Both the position numbers and the translations under genes were made by a program. The notes beneath the pieces are model-generated. The model did not search any database, was not told the origin of the DNA, and was given only the letters and a program-made list of their open reading frames with translations. A DNA stretch of 64,000 nucleotides, from NCBI RefSeq assembly GCF_000429485.1, contig NZ_AUBY01000016.1:97209-161208 (forward strand), given 5' to 3'. Of this stretch, positions 28,967-36,409 are shown piece by piece; the first letter of the stretch is position 1; every line of letters starts with the position of its first letter. The DNA is from Aliagarivorans marinus DSM 23064 (lineage in GTDB: Bacteria > Pseudomonadota > Gammaproteobacteria > Enterobacterales > Celerinatantimonadaceae).

Positions 28967-29920
28967 ATGCTCAAACATAGCGACGATTTTCTGATCTTCT
29001 ACCACCTCATTGAGCAAGGCTCTTTTAGCAAAGCCGCCGAGCAGGTGGGTTTAACCAAATCGGTGATTAGCAAACGCATTACCCGCTTAGAGCAGGAGCT
29101 GGGCGTTCAGCTAATCTACCGCACCACCCGCAAGCTGGCGCTTAGCGAAGCCGGCGAGGTGTTTTACAAGCATGCGCGTGAGGTGGCCAACTCGGTTAAC
29201 AATGCGATGGAGGAGCTGCAGGGGCTTAACGACAGTCTGTCTGGCTCTATCAAGATTACGGTGCCGACCATCTCTGGCGAGCTGGTGCTCCCTCAGGCCA
29301 TTGCCGAGTTCAGCAAAGCCTACCCTAAGGTTCATGTGCATATGGACTTAGAAAACCGCTTTGTCGACCTGATTGAAGAGGGCTACGACATGGCGATCCG
29401 CACCGGAGTGCTGCCCGATTCCAGTTATATTGCTCGCCGCTTGGTGGATGTGCACTGGGTAATTTGCGCCGCGCCTGAGTACTTAGAAGAACAAGGCCTG
29501 CCGCGCTCACCGCAGGACTTGCTAAAGCACAACTGCTTGGGCTACTCGTTTCAGGAGACTGGTGCCTATGAGTGGCTGTTTAAGGGCGAGCAGGGTAGCT
29601 ACACCCTGAATGTGGCGGGAAACTTTTGCACCAATAACGCCTCTGCGCTGCGCAAGGCGGCCTTGTATGGCCAAGGCTTGGTGTATGTGCCCAAGATCTT
29701 AGTCGCCGAGGATTTAGCGGCAGGCCGGCTGATTGAAGTATTGAACGATCAGGTGGGCAAAAGCTTAGGCATCTATGCCGTTTATCCTTACACCAAACAT
29801 GTGCCCCGCAAAACCAAGCTGCTGATTGAGCATATCCATAAGTATTACAATCTGCCCGAAGAGCACCATCCGCAAGAGCACCGCCCGCAAGAGCACCAGC
29901 CTCAAGAGCCGACCGCATAG
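28967..29920 (+). CDS. LysR-family transcriptional regulator with repeat-bearing tail
   Basis: A 317-residue LTTR. The N-terminal winged helix-turn-helix reads FYHLIEQGSFSKAAEQVGLTKSVISKRITRLEQELG (about residues 9-44), followed by the effector domain starting GSIKITVPTISGELVLPQAI. It most resembles the DNA-binding and effector layout of CrgA/AaeR-like regulators. The tail after KYYNLPEEH is a tandem PQEH-x-x repeat (three units) that the family does not need. The gene lies 131 bp after the D-lactate-dehydrogenase-type gene and may control it. Its last 19 bp overlap the DUF2237 gene tail to tail. Confidence 0.88.
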   Translation: MLKHSDDFLIFYHLIEQGSFSKAAEQVGLTKSVISKRITRLEQELGVQLIYRTTRKLALSEAGEVFYKHAREVANSVNNAMEELQGLNDSLSGSIKITVPTISGELVLPQAIAEFSKAYPKVHVHMDLENRFVDLIEEGYDMAIRTGVLPDSSYIARRLVDVHWVICAAPEYLEEQGLPRSPQDLLKHNCLGYSFQETGAYEWLFKGEQGSYTLNVAGNFCTNNASALRKAALYGQGLVYVPKILVAEDLAAGRLIEVLNDQVGKSLGIYAVYPYTKHVPRKTKLLIEHIHKYYNLPEEHHPQEHRPQEHQPQEPTA

Positions 29921-30270
29921 AGCTGCAGCACCTCGAGGCTAACCACCTCCAAGGCGCTCTGCTCGCAACTAGATAGTACCACCATCGGCGCACAACCGGC
30001 TTGCCATGCCTCTTTCCAACGCTCGGCGCAAAGACACCAGCGATCGCCGGGGTTTAAGCCGGGAAAGCCAAACTCGGGCCTTGGGGTCGAAAGGTCGTTT
30101 CCCTGCATCAGGGTGAAGGCGAGGAAATCGGCGGTCACCTCTGCGCAAATTATGTGGCGGCCCAAGTCTTGCTGATCGCTGCGGCAATAGCCATCGCGAT
30201 AAAAGCCGGTGAGCGGTGTGCAGCTACAAAGCGCGAGTGGCTCGCCGAGCACATTGAACTTGTCGTTCAT
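29902..30270 (-). CDS. DUF2237 family protein
   Basis: A 122-residue cytosolic protein with the family pattern NVLGEPLALCSCTPLTGFYRDGYC near the start, GRHIICAEVTADFLAFTLMQGNDLSTPRPEFGFPGLNPGDRWCLCAERW in the middle and a C-terminal TxEVVSLEVLQLYA. Several Cys and His residues are conserved. The function of DUF2237 is unknown to me; the conserved Cys suggests ligand or metal binding. It converges on the LysR gene with a 19-bp overlap. Confidence 0.82.
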   Translation of the reverse strand: MNDKFNVLGEPLALCSCTPLTGFYRDGYCRSDQQDLGRHIICAEVTADFLAFTLMQGNDLSTPRPEFGFPGLNPGDRWCLCAERWKEAWQAGCAPMVVLSSCEQSALEVVSLEVLQLYAVGS

Positions 30271-30599
30271 ACGCTGATATTTCCTTGATTCGATTCATCT
30301 CATAGCTAATACAGTGTATGCCGGTCGATCTGATCACTCCTAGTGAGTTGGCTATTGGCTTTGCCAGTGCAATGCTGCGTCAAAATGCGGGGCAGGGGGC
30401 GCTATGTTCAGCCTTGCTTTGGAGACCAACAAAACAGACGTAGTGATGATCTCTTTGATAAACTTTTCATCGTATAGCGTAATAGGTAGGTCGCAGCTCA
30501 AAGCGGCGATAAAACAACTGGATATGACTCTATCGCTTACCCCAAGGTTGCAGTTAGCGCCCTAGGAGTGAACGGTGTTAAGGAAAAGGAAAATCAATA
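30271..30599. other. Divergent intergenic region
   Basis: 329 bp between the divergent DUF2237 and CNNM genes. Near its right end, AAGGAAAAGGAAAATCAATA is the ribosome binding region of the CNNM gene. I see no ORF, clear dyad or RNA fold. Confidence 0.5.
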
Positions 30600-31715
30600 A
30601 TGAGCGCTGATGTGCTGCTGCTAATACTCTACGTGCTGTTGGCTCTGGTGTTTTCGTTTCTCTGCTCGGTGGCCGAGTCGGTGCTGCTTAGCATCACGCC
30701 TTCGTATATAGAAGGGCTAAAGGAGAAGCAGCCTAAGCTGGCGGCAATGCTAAAACGGCTGCGGCAAGATAATGTGGACCAATCTCTCGCGGCAATCCTA
30801 ACGCTCAATACCATCGCCCATACCGTAGGGGCAATTGGTGCCGGTGCTAAGGCCACTGTGGTGTTCGGCAACACCTGGTTTGGCTTGTTCTCGGCGGTGA
30901 TGACCCTGCTGATCCTGTTTCTCTCCGAGATCGTGCCGAAAACCTTGGGCGCGGTGTACTGGTCATCCTTGGTCGGCCCAACCTCCTACTTTATCAATAC
31001 CCTTATCCTATTGCTGTATCCGATAGTGTGGATCTCCGAGAAGCTCACCAAGCTCATCTCAAGGGGCAAGCCAGTCCATATCTTCAGCCGCGACGAGTTT
31101 ATCGCTATGGCGCAGGTGGGCGTAGAAACCGGCCAAATCCGCGAGAATGAATCGACCCTGATTCGCAATATCTTCCGCTTCGAATCGCTAAAGGTCGACG
31201 ACATCATGACCCCGCGCACCGTGGTCACTGCGCTAGCCGAGGAGATGAGCATCGCCGACTCACTGGAGCTGGTCACCCAATCAAGCTTCTCCCGCATCCC
31301 GCTTTATGCCAATAACATCGACGAAATCACCGGCTTTGTGCTGAAAAAAGACGTGTTAGAGAGCGCTGCTCAACATCAAGACGACACTAAACTCAGCGCG
31401 GTGAAGCGCGACATTCTGGCCGTTCCCGACTTTGTGACGCTGCCCAACCTGTTCGAACAGCTAGTCAACGACAAAGCCCATATCGCCGTGGTGCTCAACG
31501 AACACGGCGGCACCGAAGGTCTGGTTACCCTTGAAGATCTAATCGAAACCCTCATGGGCATGGAGATCGTCGACGAAACCGACGATGTGGAAGACATGCG
31601 CATACTTGCCCGCAAACAGTGGAAGGAGCGGGCAAAGTCTATGGGGCTGGATGTTGAGAGCTTTGATGGACAGGCGAATTCGGAGAATGAGACGAAGGGG
31701 GAAGGGGAGTCATGA
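30600..31715 (+). CDS. CNNM/CBS-domain membrane protein (CorC/HlyC-related)
   Basis: A 371-residue inner-membrane protein. The N-terminal DUF21/CNNM domain (about 1-180) has hydrophobic helices at 5-28, about 60-80, 88-112 and 122-145, with the FxCSxAE(S)xLLS motif (SFLCSVAESVLLSITPS). A CBS pair at about 195-330 contains DDIMTPRTVV, SFSRIPLYANNIDEITGFVLKKDVL and HIAVVLNEHGGTEGLVTLEDLIE. The CorC_HlyC tail domain is absent. Relatives function in Mg2+/Co2+ efflux or Na+-coupled Mg2+ exchange; the name hemolysin for this family is historic. Single gene. Confidence 0.88.
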   Translation: MSADVLLLILYVLLALVFSFLCSVAESVLLSITPSYIEGLKEKQPKLAAMLKRLRQDNVDQSLAAILTLNTIAHTVGAIGAGAKATVVFGNTWFGLFSAVMTLLILFLSEIVPKTLGAVYWSSLVGPTSYFINTLILLLYPIVWISEKLTKLISRGKPVHIFSRDEFIAMAQVGVETGQIRENESTLIRNIFRFESLKVDDIMTPRTVVTALAEEMSIADSLELVTQSSFSRIPLYANNIDEITGFVLKKDVLESAAQHQDDTKLSAVKRDILAVPDFVTLPNLFEQLVNDKAHIAVVLNEHGGTEGLVTLEDLIETLMGMEIVDETDDVEDMRILARKQWKERAKSMGLDVESFDGQANSENETKGEGES

Positions 31716-31900
31716 TAGCTGTTTGCCGAGCTTCTCCTACCGTATCGCCCTTGCGCTTGGCCGTAAGCTGTTGATAGATAATGCCAAACCTTAATGATAA
31801 GCTGCTTTATGGAGATTGAGTATTTCTGAATACATCGCCCTTTTTCCTTAAAAGGGCGCTCCGTCGTCGTATGGGTTGTTAGCGTTAGAAGGAGTAAGCG

Positions 31901-32599
31901 ATGAAGGCCGTTTCAATCATAAAATATCTGTTTAGCGCTATTGGGCTTGCGATGCTGGCCGGGGCGTATTTTATGTACTCAAACACCCAGTCTTTTGTTA
32001 GCAGCGCGGTTACAACCGAAGGCGTTGTGACTCAGTTGATACGCTCAAGATCCAGCGACTCCACCAGCTACTACCCTGTTGTAAGGTTTAAGATCAAAAG
32101 CGGCCGTGAGATTGAATTTTCTTCTTCAACAGGCAGCAATCCTCCGTCCTACTCTGAAGGTGAACGCGTTGAGGTTCTCTACCTTGAAAGTGCTCCTCAA
32201 GAAGCAGAAATCAACGCCTTCTTTCCCTTATGGGGCGGCGTTGCCGTTTTGGGAGGATTAGGCGCGATATTTTCCATCATCGGCTTATCAATATTCGCCT
32301 CGAAGCACCTCAAAAACACTAACATCAAACACCTAAAGCAAAATGGCACTCGGGTAAAAGCCAAGCTACAGGGGGTAAATATCAACAGATCACTTTCTGT
32401 TAATGGCAGAAACCCCTATCAGATCCATGCCCAGTGGCGAAATCCACGTACATCAGAGATGCACGTTTTTAGCAGCGAAAACCTATGGTTTGACCCCACC
32501 GACTATATAAAGCAGCAAGAAATCACTGTGTTGATTGAAATGAGTAACCCAAAGAAATATTACGTCGATGTATCGTGTCTTCCAAAAATGGCGCGTTAG
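31901..32599 (+). CDS. DUF3592 membrane protein
   Basis: A 232-residue protein with TM segments at about 8-28 and 107-130. Between them is the DUF3592 beta-rich periplasmic part (TEGVVTQLIRSRSSDSTSYYPVVRFKIKSGREIEFSSSTGSNPPSYSEGERVEVLYL). A second cytosolic beta-rich part (GTRVKAKLQGVNINRS..., IHAQWRNP) follows. The family function is unknown. AGAAGGAGTAAGCG is a strong ribosome binding site before the ATG. It is the first gene of the accessory islet, after the conserved CNNM gene and an inverted repeat at 31836-31858. Confidence 0.78.
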   Translation: MKAVSIIKYLFSAIGLAMLAGAYFMYSNTQSFVSSAVTTEGVVTQLIRSRSSDSTSYYPVVRFKIKSGREIEFSSSTGSNPPSYSEGERVEVLYLESAPQEAEINAFFPLWGGVAVLGGLGAIFSIIGLSIFASKHLKNTNIKHLKQNGTRVKAKLQGVNINRSLSVNGRNPYQIHAQWRNPRTSEMHVFSSENLWFDPTDYIKQQEITVLIEMSNPKKYYVDVSCLPKMAR

Positions 32600-32639
32600 T
32601 GAAGGTTCTACTGTATTTAGCAATACACCCATATTAATG

Positions 32640-32903
32640 CGGTATCGCACTCAAGGTGTTCGATGTCGGTGTGGACTTTGATTTTGACTAGGTCGATGGC
32701 TTGATTGACGGCAAGATCGCTTTGGGTACCCACAACTATCTAGAGCTGCCTGCCATGAGCCGCTCGCAATGCGAGGCTGCCATCGACAAGGGCGCTCAGA
32801 TTACAGAAGCGACGCTTCAGGCGGGTTGCAACTGCCTCGGCTTTGGCGAGATGGGGATCGGCAATTCCTCTGCCTCTGTGCTGCTGATGAGCGCCACCTG
32901 CCA
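32640..32903 (+). pseudogene. cobT: Fragment of a second, diverged cobT
   Basis: Aligns without gaps to 22659-22922 of the intact cobT, with about 30 base differences over about 260 bp by my manual comparison. Most differences are at third codon positions. The copy has an in-frame TAG where the intact gene has CAG, lacks the first third and the last half, and ends abruptly in ACCTGCCA. The mainly synonymous pattern means it evolved under selection before it broke. It is therefore the relic of a separately inherited cobT, not a recent copy of the neighbour. Confidence 0.88.
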
Positions 32904-32908
32904 ATCAA

Positions 32909-33016
32909 ATGAGTAAGGTAGAGGAGGCCATGGATCGCTCCGAGTTTGAGATTGACATGGACAACGGCAAACTAATTAAGAATAAGTCTCGAAATAACAA
33001 GCAAATAGAGCTATAA
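32909..33016 (+). CDS. Possible very small ORF (35 or 28 aa) ahead of the nuclease gene
   Basis: ATG at 32909 opens a 35-codon frame (MSKVEEAMDRSEFEID...). The internal ATG at 32930 has an excellent GAGGAGG 2 nt upstream and would give 28 residues. The peptide is charged and polar with no signal sequence. It begins right at the breakpoint of the cobT fragment and ends 30 bp before the nuclease gene. It could be a small partner of the nuclease, a leader peptide or the tail of a lost gene. Low certainty. Confidence 0.3.
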   Translation: MSKVEEAMDRSEFEIDMDNGKLIKNKSRNNKQIEL

Positions 33017-33046
33017 AGAATGCTTTAGTCAATAACAGGTGCAGGG

Positions 33047-34567
33047 ATGAATATTGCAACGCTTATCCATCAGTTCGGACAACAGTACCCGAAATGGCTT
33101 GCGAAAGATCAGACCGTTAGCAACAGAGCTGTTTCAAAAGCTCGGGAAGAAATAGAGAAGAGACTAAGAGGGGAGCTAGATGCTTCCGGCTTTAAGCACA
33201 TAAAGACGTGGGTGAGTAGCGGTAGCGGCAATCTCTCCCACAACCCCGTAATACACTTTGCTGACCCCCGATTATCTGAATCAGGGAAAGAGGGGATTTA
33301 TGCAATCATTAAACCGATTATTGGCCGCACTAATCCGCACCAGCACTGCAAGCTCAAACTGACTCAGGGGTTCAAAGAAGCAATAGAGTCCACAAAAAGC
33401 AGGGCACAGGCCAACGACCAACTAAAAGATAAAGCTCTCTCAATTGCGGACACTTACCACGCGCGATTTTCTGACCTAAAGATGACCACCCACAAAGACT
33501 CCGACAATCTACAGTCTGAGGTCATCGGAGAGAAAGACCTGTCATCAAGTCGCTGGGGGGACTGGAAGCGCGAGCTCATAAAGCTACTTAAGCTATACAA
33601 TGAAATTGCTGATGATACCACTCACCGCGATCCCGCCGAGAGCGATAAAACTAACTATTACATCTTGGGAACCGGTTATAGCGTTGCTGAAAACACAACC
33701 ATAGACGTCTACCAAGACATGCTAGAACAGAGCGTGATAAGCGTTGGGTTTTACCCAAAGCATGATCTAAGCCACCTAGTAGGACTTGGTCGCGAAGAAA
33801 TCCAGAAACAGCTAAAGGCAGATGGATTTAACACAACCGCCGTCACTGCTCTAAAACACTTCCTCAGCCTCAGACCCGGTGACCTAGTAGCACTCAAAAC
33901 ACGCCGCCGCCCAGAAGATACACTCAAGGTGAGCAGCATAGCCATTGTCAAAGGCAACAACAATCCAATTTATCAATTAAGCGAACACTTAACACACACC
34001 ATTGCCGTTGACTTCATTGATTACGACCTCAGCATTCCGCTACCAACGACATATCGCTGGACGATGCACCACATCACAGACAGAAAGACTGCAGAATCGA
34101 TATTTGGCGCGTACGCAAGTGATACTGAAAGCCCCAAACCACTCCCGATTGGGAGCGGGGACACGCCGTTTCCCGATACATCAGACATAGACGTACGCGG
34201 CCGGGGACGCACCAAGATAAGGCAAGTTCACAAGATGCTTCAAAACAAACTACTCGAAGAGCTATGCAAGGAGTATGACCACGAGAACCTGCACACCGAA
34301 CATGACTACGTAGATATGCAGGTCATACTGGCAGACAGGGTTATTTTATTCGAAGTCAAAACAGCCCTGTGTGCAAATCGGTGCTTGAGAGAAGCTCTTG
34401 GGCAGATACTCCAATACGGACACCGCTACGCTCTAGAAAAGAAACGAGTAGAATATGTGATTGTTGGACAACACCCCGTCAACAAAGAGAGCGACTCCTA
34501 CTTTCAACACTTGCGAAGATTAATAAATGCTCCACTGAGCTATCGCCAGATTAAACTTTCTCGTTGA
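33047..34567 (+). CDS. Putative modification-dependent restriction nuclease (McrB-N-like, EVE-like and PD-(D/E)XK regions)
   Basis: A 506-residue cytosolic protein. Residues 1-150 resemble the McrB N-terminal (DUF3578) modified-DNA-binding domain: yPKWLAK, VSSGSGNLSHNPVIHFADP, GIYAIIKP, LKLTQGF. Residues 195-345 look EVE/PUA-like: NYYILGTGYSV, VISVGFYPKHDLSHL, FLSLRPGDLVALKT, TIAVDFIDYDL, YRWTMHHI. The C-terminal 110 residues form a PD-(D/E)XK nuclease: Asp423 in YVDMQV, Glu436-Val-Lys438 in LFEVKT and the typical REALGQILQYGH helix (Gln453). No GTPase or helicase motif is present, and no methylase is adjacent. This suggests a single-protein type IV-like defence enzyme. The gene is visibly more A/T-rich than the core genes and lies in an islet with a transposase relic. 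Confidence 0.6.
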   Translation: MNIATLIHQFGQQYPKWLAKDQTVSNRAVSKAREEIEKRLRGELDASGFKHIKTWVSSGSGNLSHNPVIHFADPRLSESGKEGIYAIIKPIIGRTNPHQHCKLKLTQGFKEAIESTKSRAQANDQLKDKALSIADTYHARFSDLKMTTHKDSDNLQSEVIGEKDLSSSRWGDWKRELIKLLKLYNEIADDTTHRDPAESDKTNYYILGTGYSVAENTTIDVYQDMLEQSVISVGFYPKHDLSHLVGLGREEIQKQLKADGFNTTAVTALKHFLSLRPGDLVALKTRRRPEDTLKVSSIAIVKGNNNPIYQLSEHLTHTIAVDFIDYDLSIPLPTTYRWTMHHITDRKTAESIFGAYASDTESPKPLPIGSGDTPFPDTSDIDVRGRGRTKIRQVHKMLQNKLLEELCKEYDHENLHTEHDYVDMQVILADRVILFEVKTALCANRCLREALGQILQYGHRYALEKKRVEYVIVGQHPVNKESDSYFQHLRRLINAPLSYRQIKLSR

Positions 34568-34653
34568 GCTAGTCACAAATTGACACCGAGTCCGCTGCAA
34601 AGCGCCTGCGCTTTAAGAAGAAAGGGAAGTCCATCGATTCGTTTTAACATTAA

Positions 34654-35315
34654 GAAGACACCCGTTGGGTTGAAGACAAGTTGCTGAGCTTAGCGGAGGT
34701 ATTTGCCATTGACGTCTGCGCTTATGCGGTGATGAGTTACCACAGCCATGTGGTGTTGCATGTCAATGAAGAGCGGGCGTTGAGTTGGTCGGTTGAACAA
34801 GTGCTAGTGCGTTGACATAGGCTGCATAAAGGTACGCTGCTTACTCAGCGGTATATGAATCCGCCGTAGCAGCATGTATGGCCTACGTGGATTTGAATCC
34901 GATTCGGGCCAAGATTGCGGATACCTCAGAAAACTCGGTTCACACCAGCGTGAAAAAGCGTATCGAGAAGGCCAGGAAAGGCGAGCAGCCCAAGCAACTA
35001 TACCCATTTGTTGGTAATCCACGCAAGGATATGCCCGATGGTCTGCCATTTTCCTTGGCTGATTACTTGGCACTGGTGGATATGACGGGGCGGGTTATTC
35101 GCGAAGACAAGCGTGGTGCTATCGACGCCACGACCAGCCCCATCTTGGAGCGGCTCAACATCGACCATCAATGCTGGCTTGAGCTTACCACCGGTCTCGA
35201 GAAGCACTTTGGCGGCGTAGTTGGCAGAGATACCAGTCTGCTGCGCTACAAGGTCTGCCATCACCAACAGCGCGTTCAAGGAATGGGTGCAGCCAAGCGC
35301 TGGCTCACTCAGTAG
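34654..35315 (+). pseudogene. Decayed REP-associated tyrosine transposase (RAYT/Y1 type)
   Basis: Frame 34654-34875 carries WVEDKLLSLAEVFAIDVCAYAVMSYHSHVVLHVN, the HUH-type motif region (normally NHYHVVLH; here YHSHVVLH). It is interrupted by TGA at 34813 and TAG at 34867. The frame then shifts: 34878-35315 gives MAYVDLNPIRAKIAD... to the usual C-terminal RLGAAKRWL-type end (GMGAAKRWLTQ). About 60 residues that normally link the two parts are missing. The N-terminus is also gone, with a TAA at 34651. The element is dead and marks the right edge of the islet. Confidence 0.8.
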
Positions 35316-35669
35316 CGCGTAGTTAGCTCCTATTTCGGCTTCCTGCTATGTTCAAGGACGTAAAGTCGGTATTTAAATACTAAGAATACCGAGTACCTTT
35401 AGTTGTTGGATGTGCGGAAGTAGATCACTTCCAACAGCTCTCATCAATAGCTAAACAATTTACTTTTACTGTCAAAAAATTTAACAGTTTTTGATTAACG
35501 GGCTCCAAACTCTCAAAATCCACACAAAATTCAAGACATTGCTAAACTAATTAAATTTATAAATAACAATAAGATATGTGGTGCTATTGAAAAATGTAAC
35601 CAGTTTCAGCGATCGTGGCCTTATTCCTGCTTAGGCTAGTGCTCTTACTCAAGACAGGTGTTAACTACA
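35316..35669. other. A/T-rich intergenic region upstream of the PEP-CTERM gene
   Basis: About 350 bp, strongly A/T-rich between 35440 and 35590, with no ORF. The only recognised element is the sigma-54-type promoter at 35616-35631. An imperfect dyad CTGTCAAAAAATTTAACAG lies at about 35469-35487 and could be an activator site. Confidence 0.45.
35616..35631 (+). promoter_or_regulatory. Sigma-54 (-24/-12) promoter
   Basis: TGGCCTTATTCCTGCT has GG at -24 and GC at -12 with the exact 10-nt spacing and fits TGGCAC-N5-TTGCW at the key bases. Predicted transcription starts near 35642, which gives a short leader before the GTG at 35670. PEP-CTERM genes are known to be driven by RpoN with the PrsR activator in other bacteria. 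Confidence 0.65.
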
Positions 35670-36272
35670 GTGAAAAAAGGACTATTGGTATTGATGGCTG
35701 CTCTCGTTTCCATGAATGTGTGGGCTACGCCCATTACGCTGGATTTTGAGGGCTATGTGCAGCATCTGGAGCAGGGTGGAGGCTTGCTTGATTCGTCGCC
35801 CGATCATATCGATATCGAGGTCGGTGATAGTGTGATGTATAGCTTGACCTTCGATGTCGATAATCTGGATTACACCCAGCGCACCAGCAATCTTAGCGTC
35901 GATTACCGCGTTGATATCGCCGGTCTGACTTGGCAGGACACGGGAACCTACTTTTTGTCTACGCGCACAGAGGACTTCGATACCTTTTATGCGTTCGAAA
36001 ATGCGGCGGATGCGCTTAACGATACCACCAATACGCTGCTGGGCTTTTTCACTAGCGTGATTAACGTAGACGATATCGGCGCAATGTTAGCGGGCGAGGA
36101 GTTCAACCTGCTAGACAGCTTAGGCACCATGACCTTCGGCAATCAAAATGGCGATTTTGCGGCGAAGGTGGCATTTTCAGCACCAAGCTCAAGCGTGCCA
36201 GAGCCGGGCGTCATAGCGTTGTTATCGCTGGGGTTGATTAGCCTGTTTGCTGGTCGTCGCCGTAGAGCTTGA
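35670..36272 (+). CDS. PEP-CTERM sorting-domain exported protein
   Basis: Exported protein of about 200 residues. I prefer the GTG at 35670 (MKKGLLVLMAALVSMNVWA, signal peptide with cleavage after VWA) over the GTG at 35658. The mature part is beta-rich and acidic without a known catalytic motif. The C-terminus is a textbook PEP-CTERM tripartite signal: VPEPG, a hydrophobic helix (VIALLSLGLISLFAG) and an RRRRA basic end. An exosortase must be encoded elsewhere to cut and anchor or release it into the extracellular matrix. A sigma-54-type promoter lies just upstream and a terminator downstream. Confidence 0.88.
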   Translation: MKKGLLVLMAALVSMNVWATPITLDFEGYVQHLEQGGGLLDSSPDHIDIEVGDSVMYSLTFDVDNLDYTQRTSNLSVDYRVDIAGLTWQDTGTYFLSTRTEDFDTFYAFENAADALNDTTNTLLGFFTSVINVDDIGAMLAGEEFNLLDSLGTMTFGNQNGDFAAKVAFSAPSSSVPEPGVIALLSLGLISLFAGRRRRA

Positions 36273-36359
36273 TTTTCTTTTAGAATGCTTAGGCGAGACT
36301 TAGGTGCGAGTTGAAACGCAGCTTACGTTCAAACAAGTATCGGCGTAACTGGACGTAAT

Positions 36360-36390
36360 ATCAAAGGCCACAGATGTGGCCTTTGATTTG
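36360..36390. terminator. Bidirectional terminator between the PEP-CTERM gene and the RND operon
   Basis: A 13-bp perfect stem (36360-36372 with 36375-36387) with a tiny loop, T-rich on the right side. It is placed between two converging genes. Confidence 0.8.
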
Positions 36391-36409
36391 TGCAGTGTTA
36401 GAGCGTTAA

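Noticed and set aside
29858..29917. Possible CRISPR-like repeat array
   Set aside because: Only three short units, no spacers, and the repeats are in frame in the LysR coding tail.
31836..31858. Perfect 9-bp inverted repeat (CGCCCTTTT/AAAAGGGCG) before the DUF3592 gene
   Set aside because: It could be a terminator of the CNNM gene, but it lies 120 bp after its stop and lacks a T-run, so no role is claimed.
34599..34614. Short hairpin AAAGCGC-CT-GCGCTTT after the nuclease gene
   Set aside because: Too short and without a T-tract for a terminator, and it lacks the GTAG foot expected of a REP unit.
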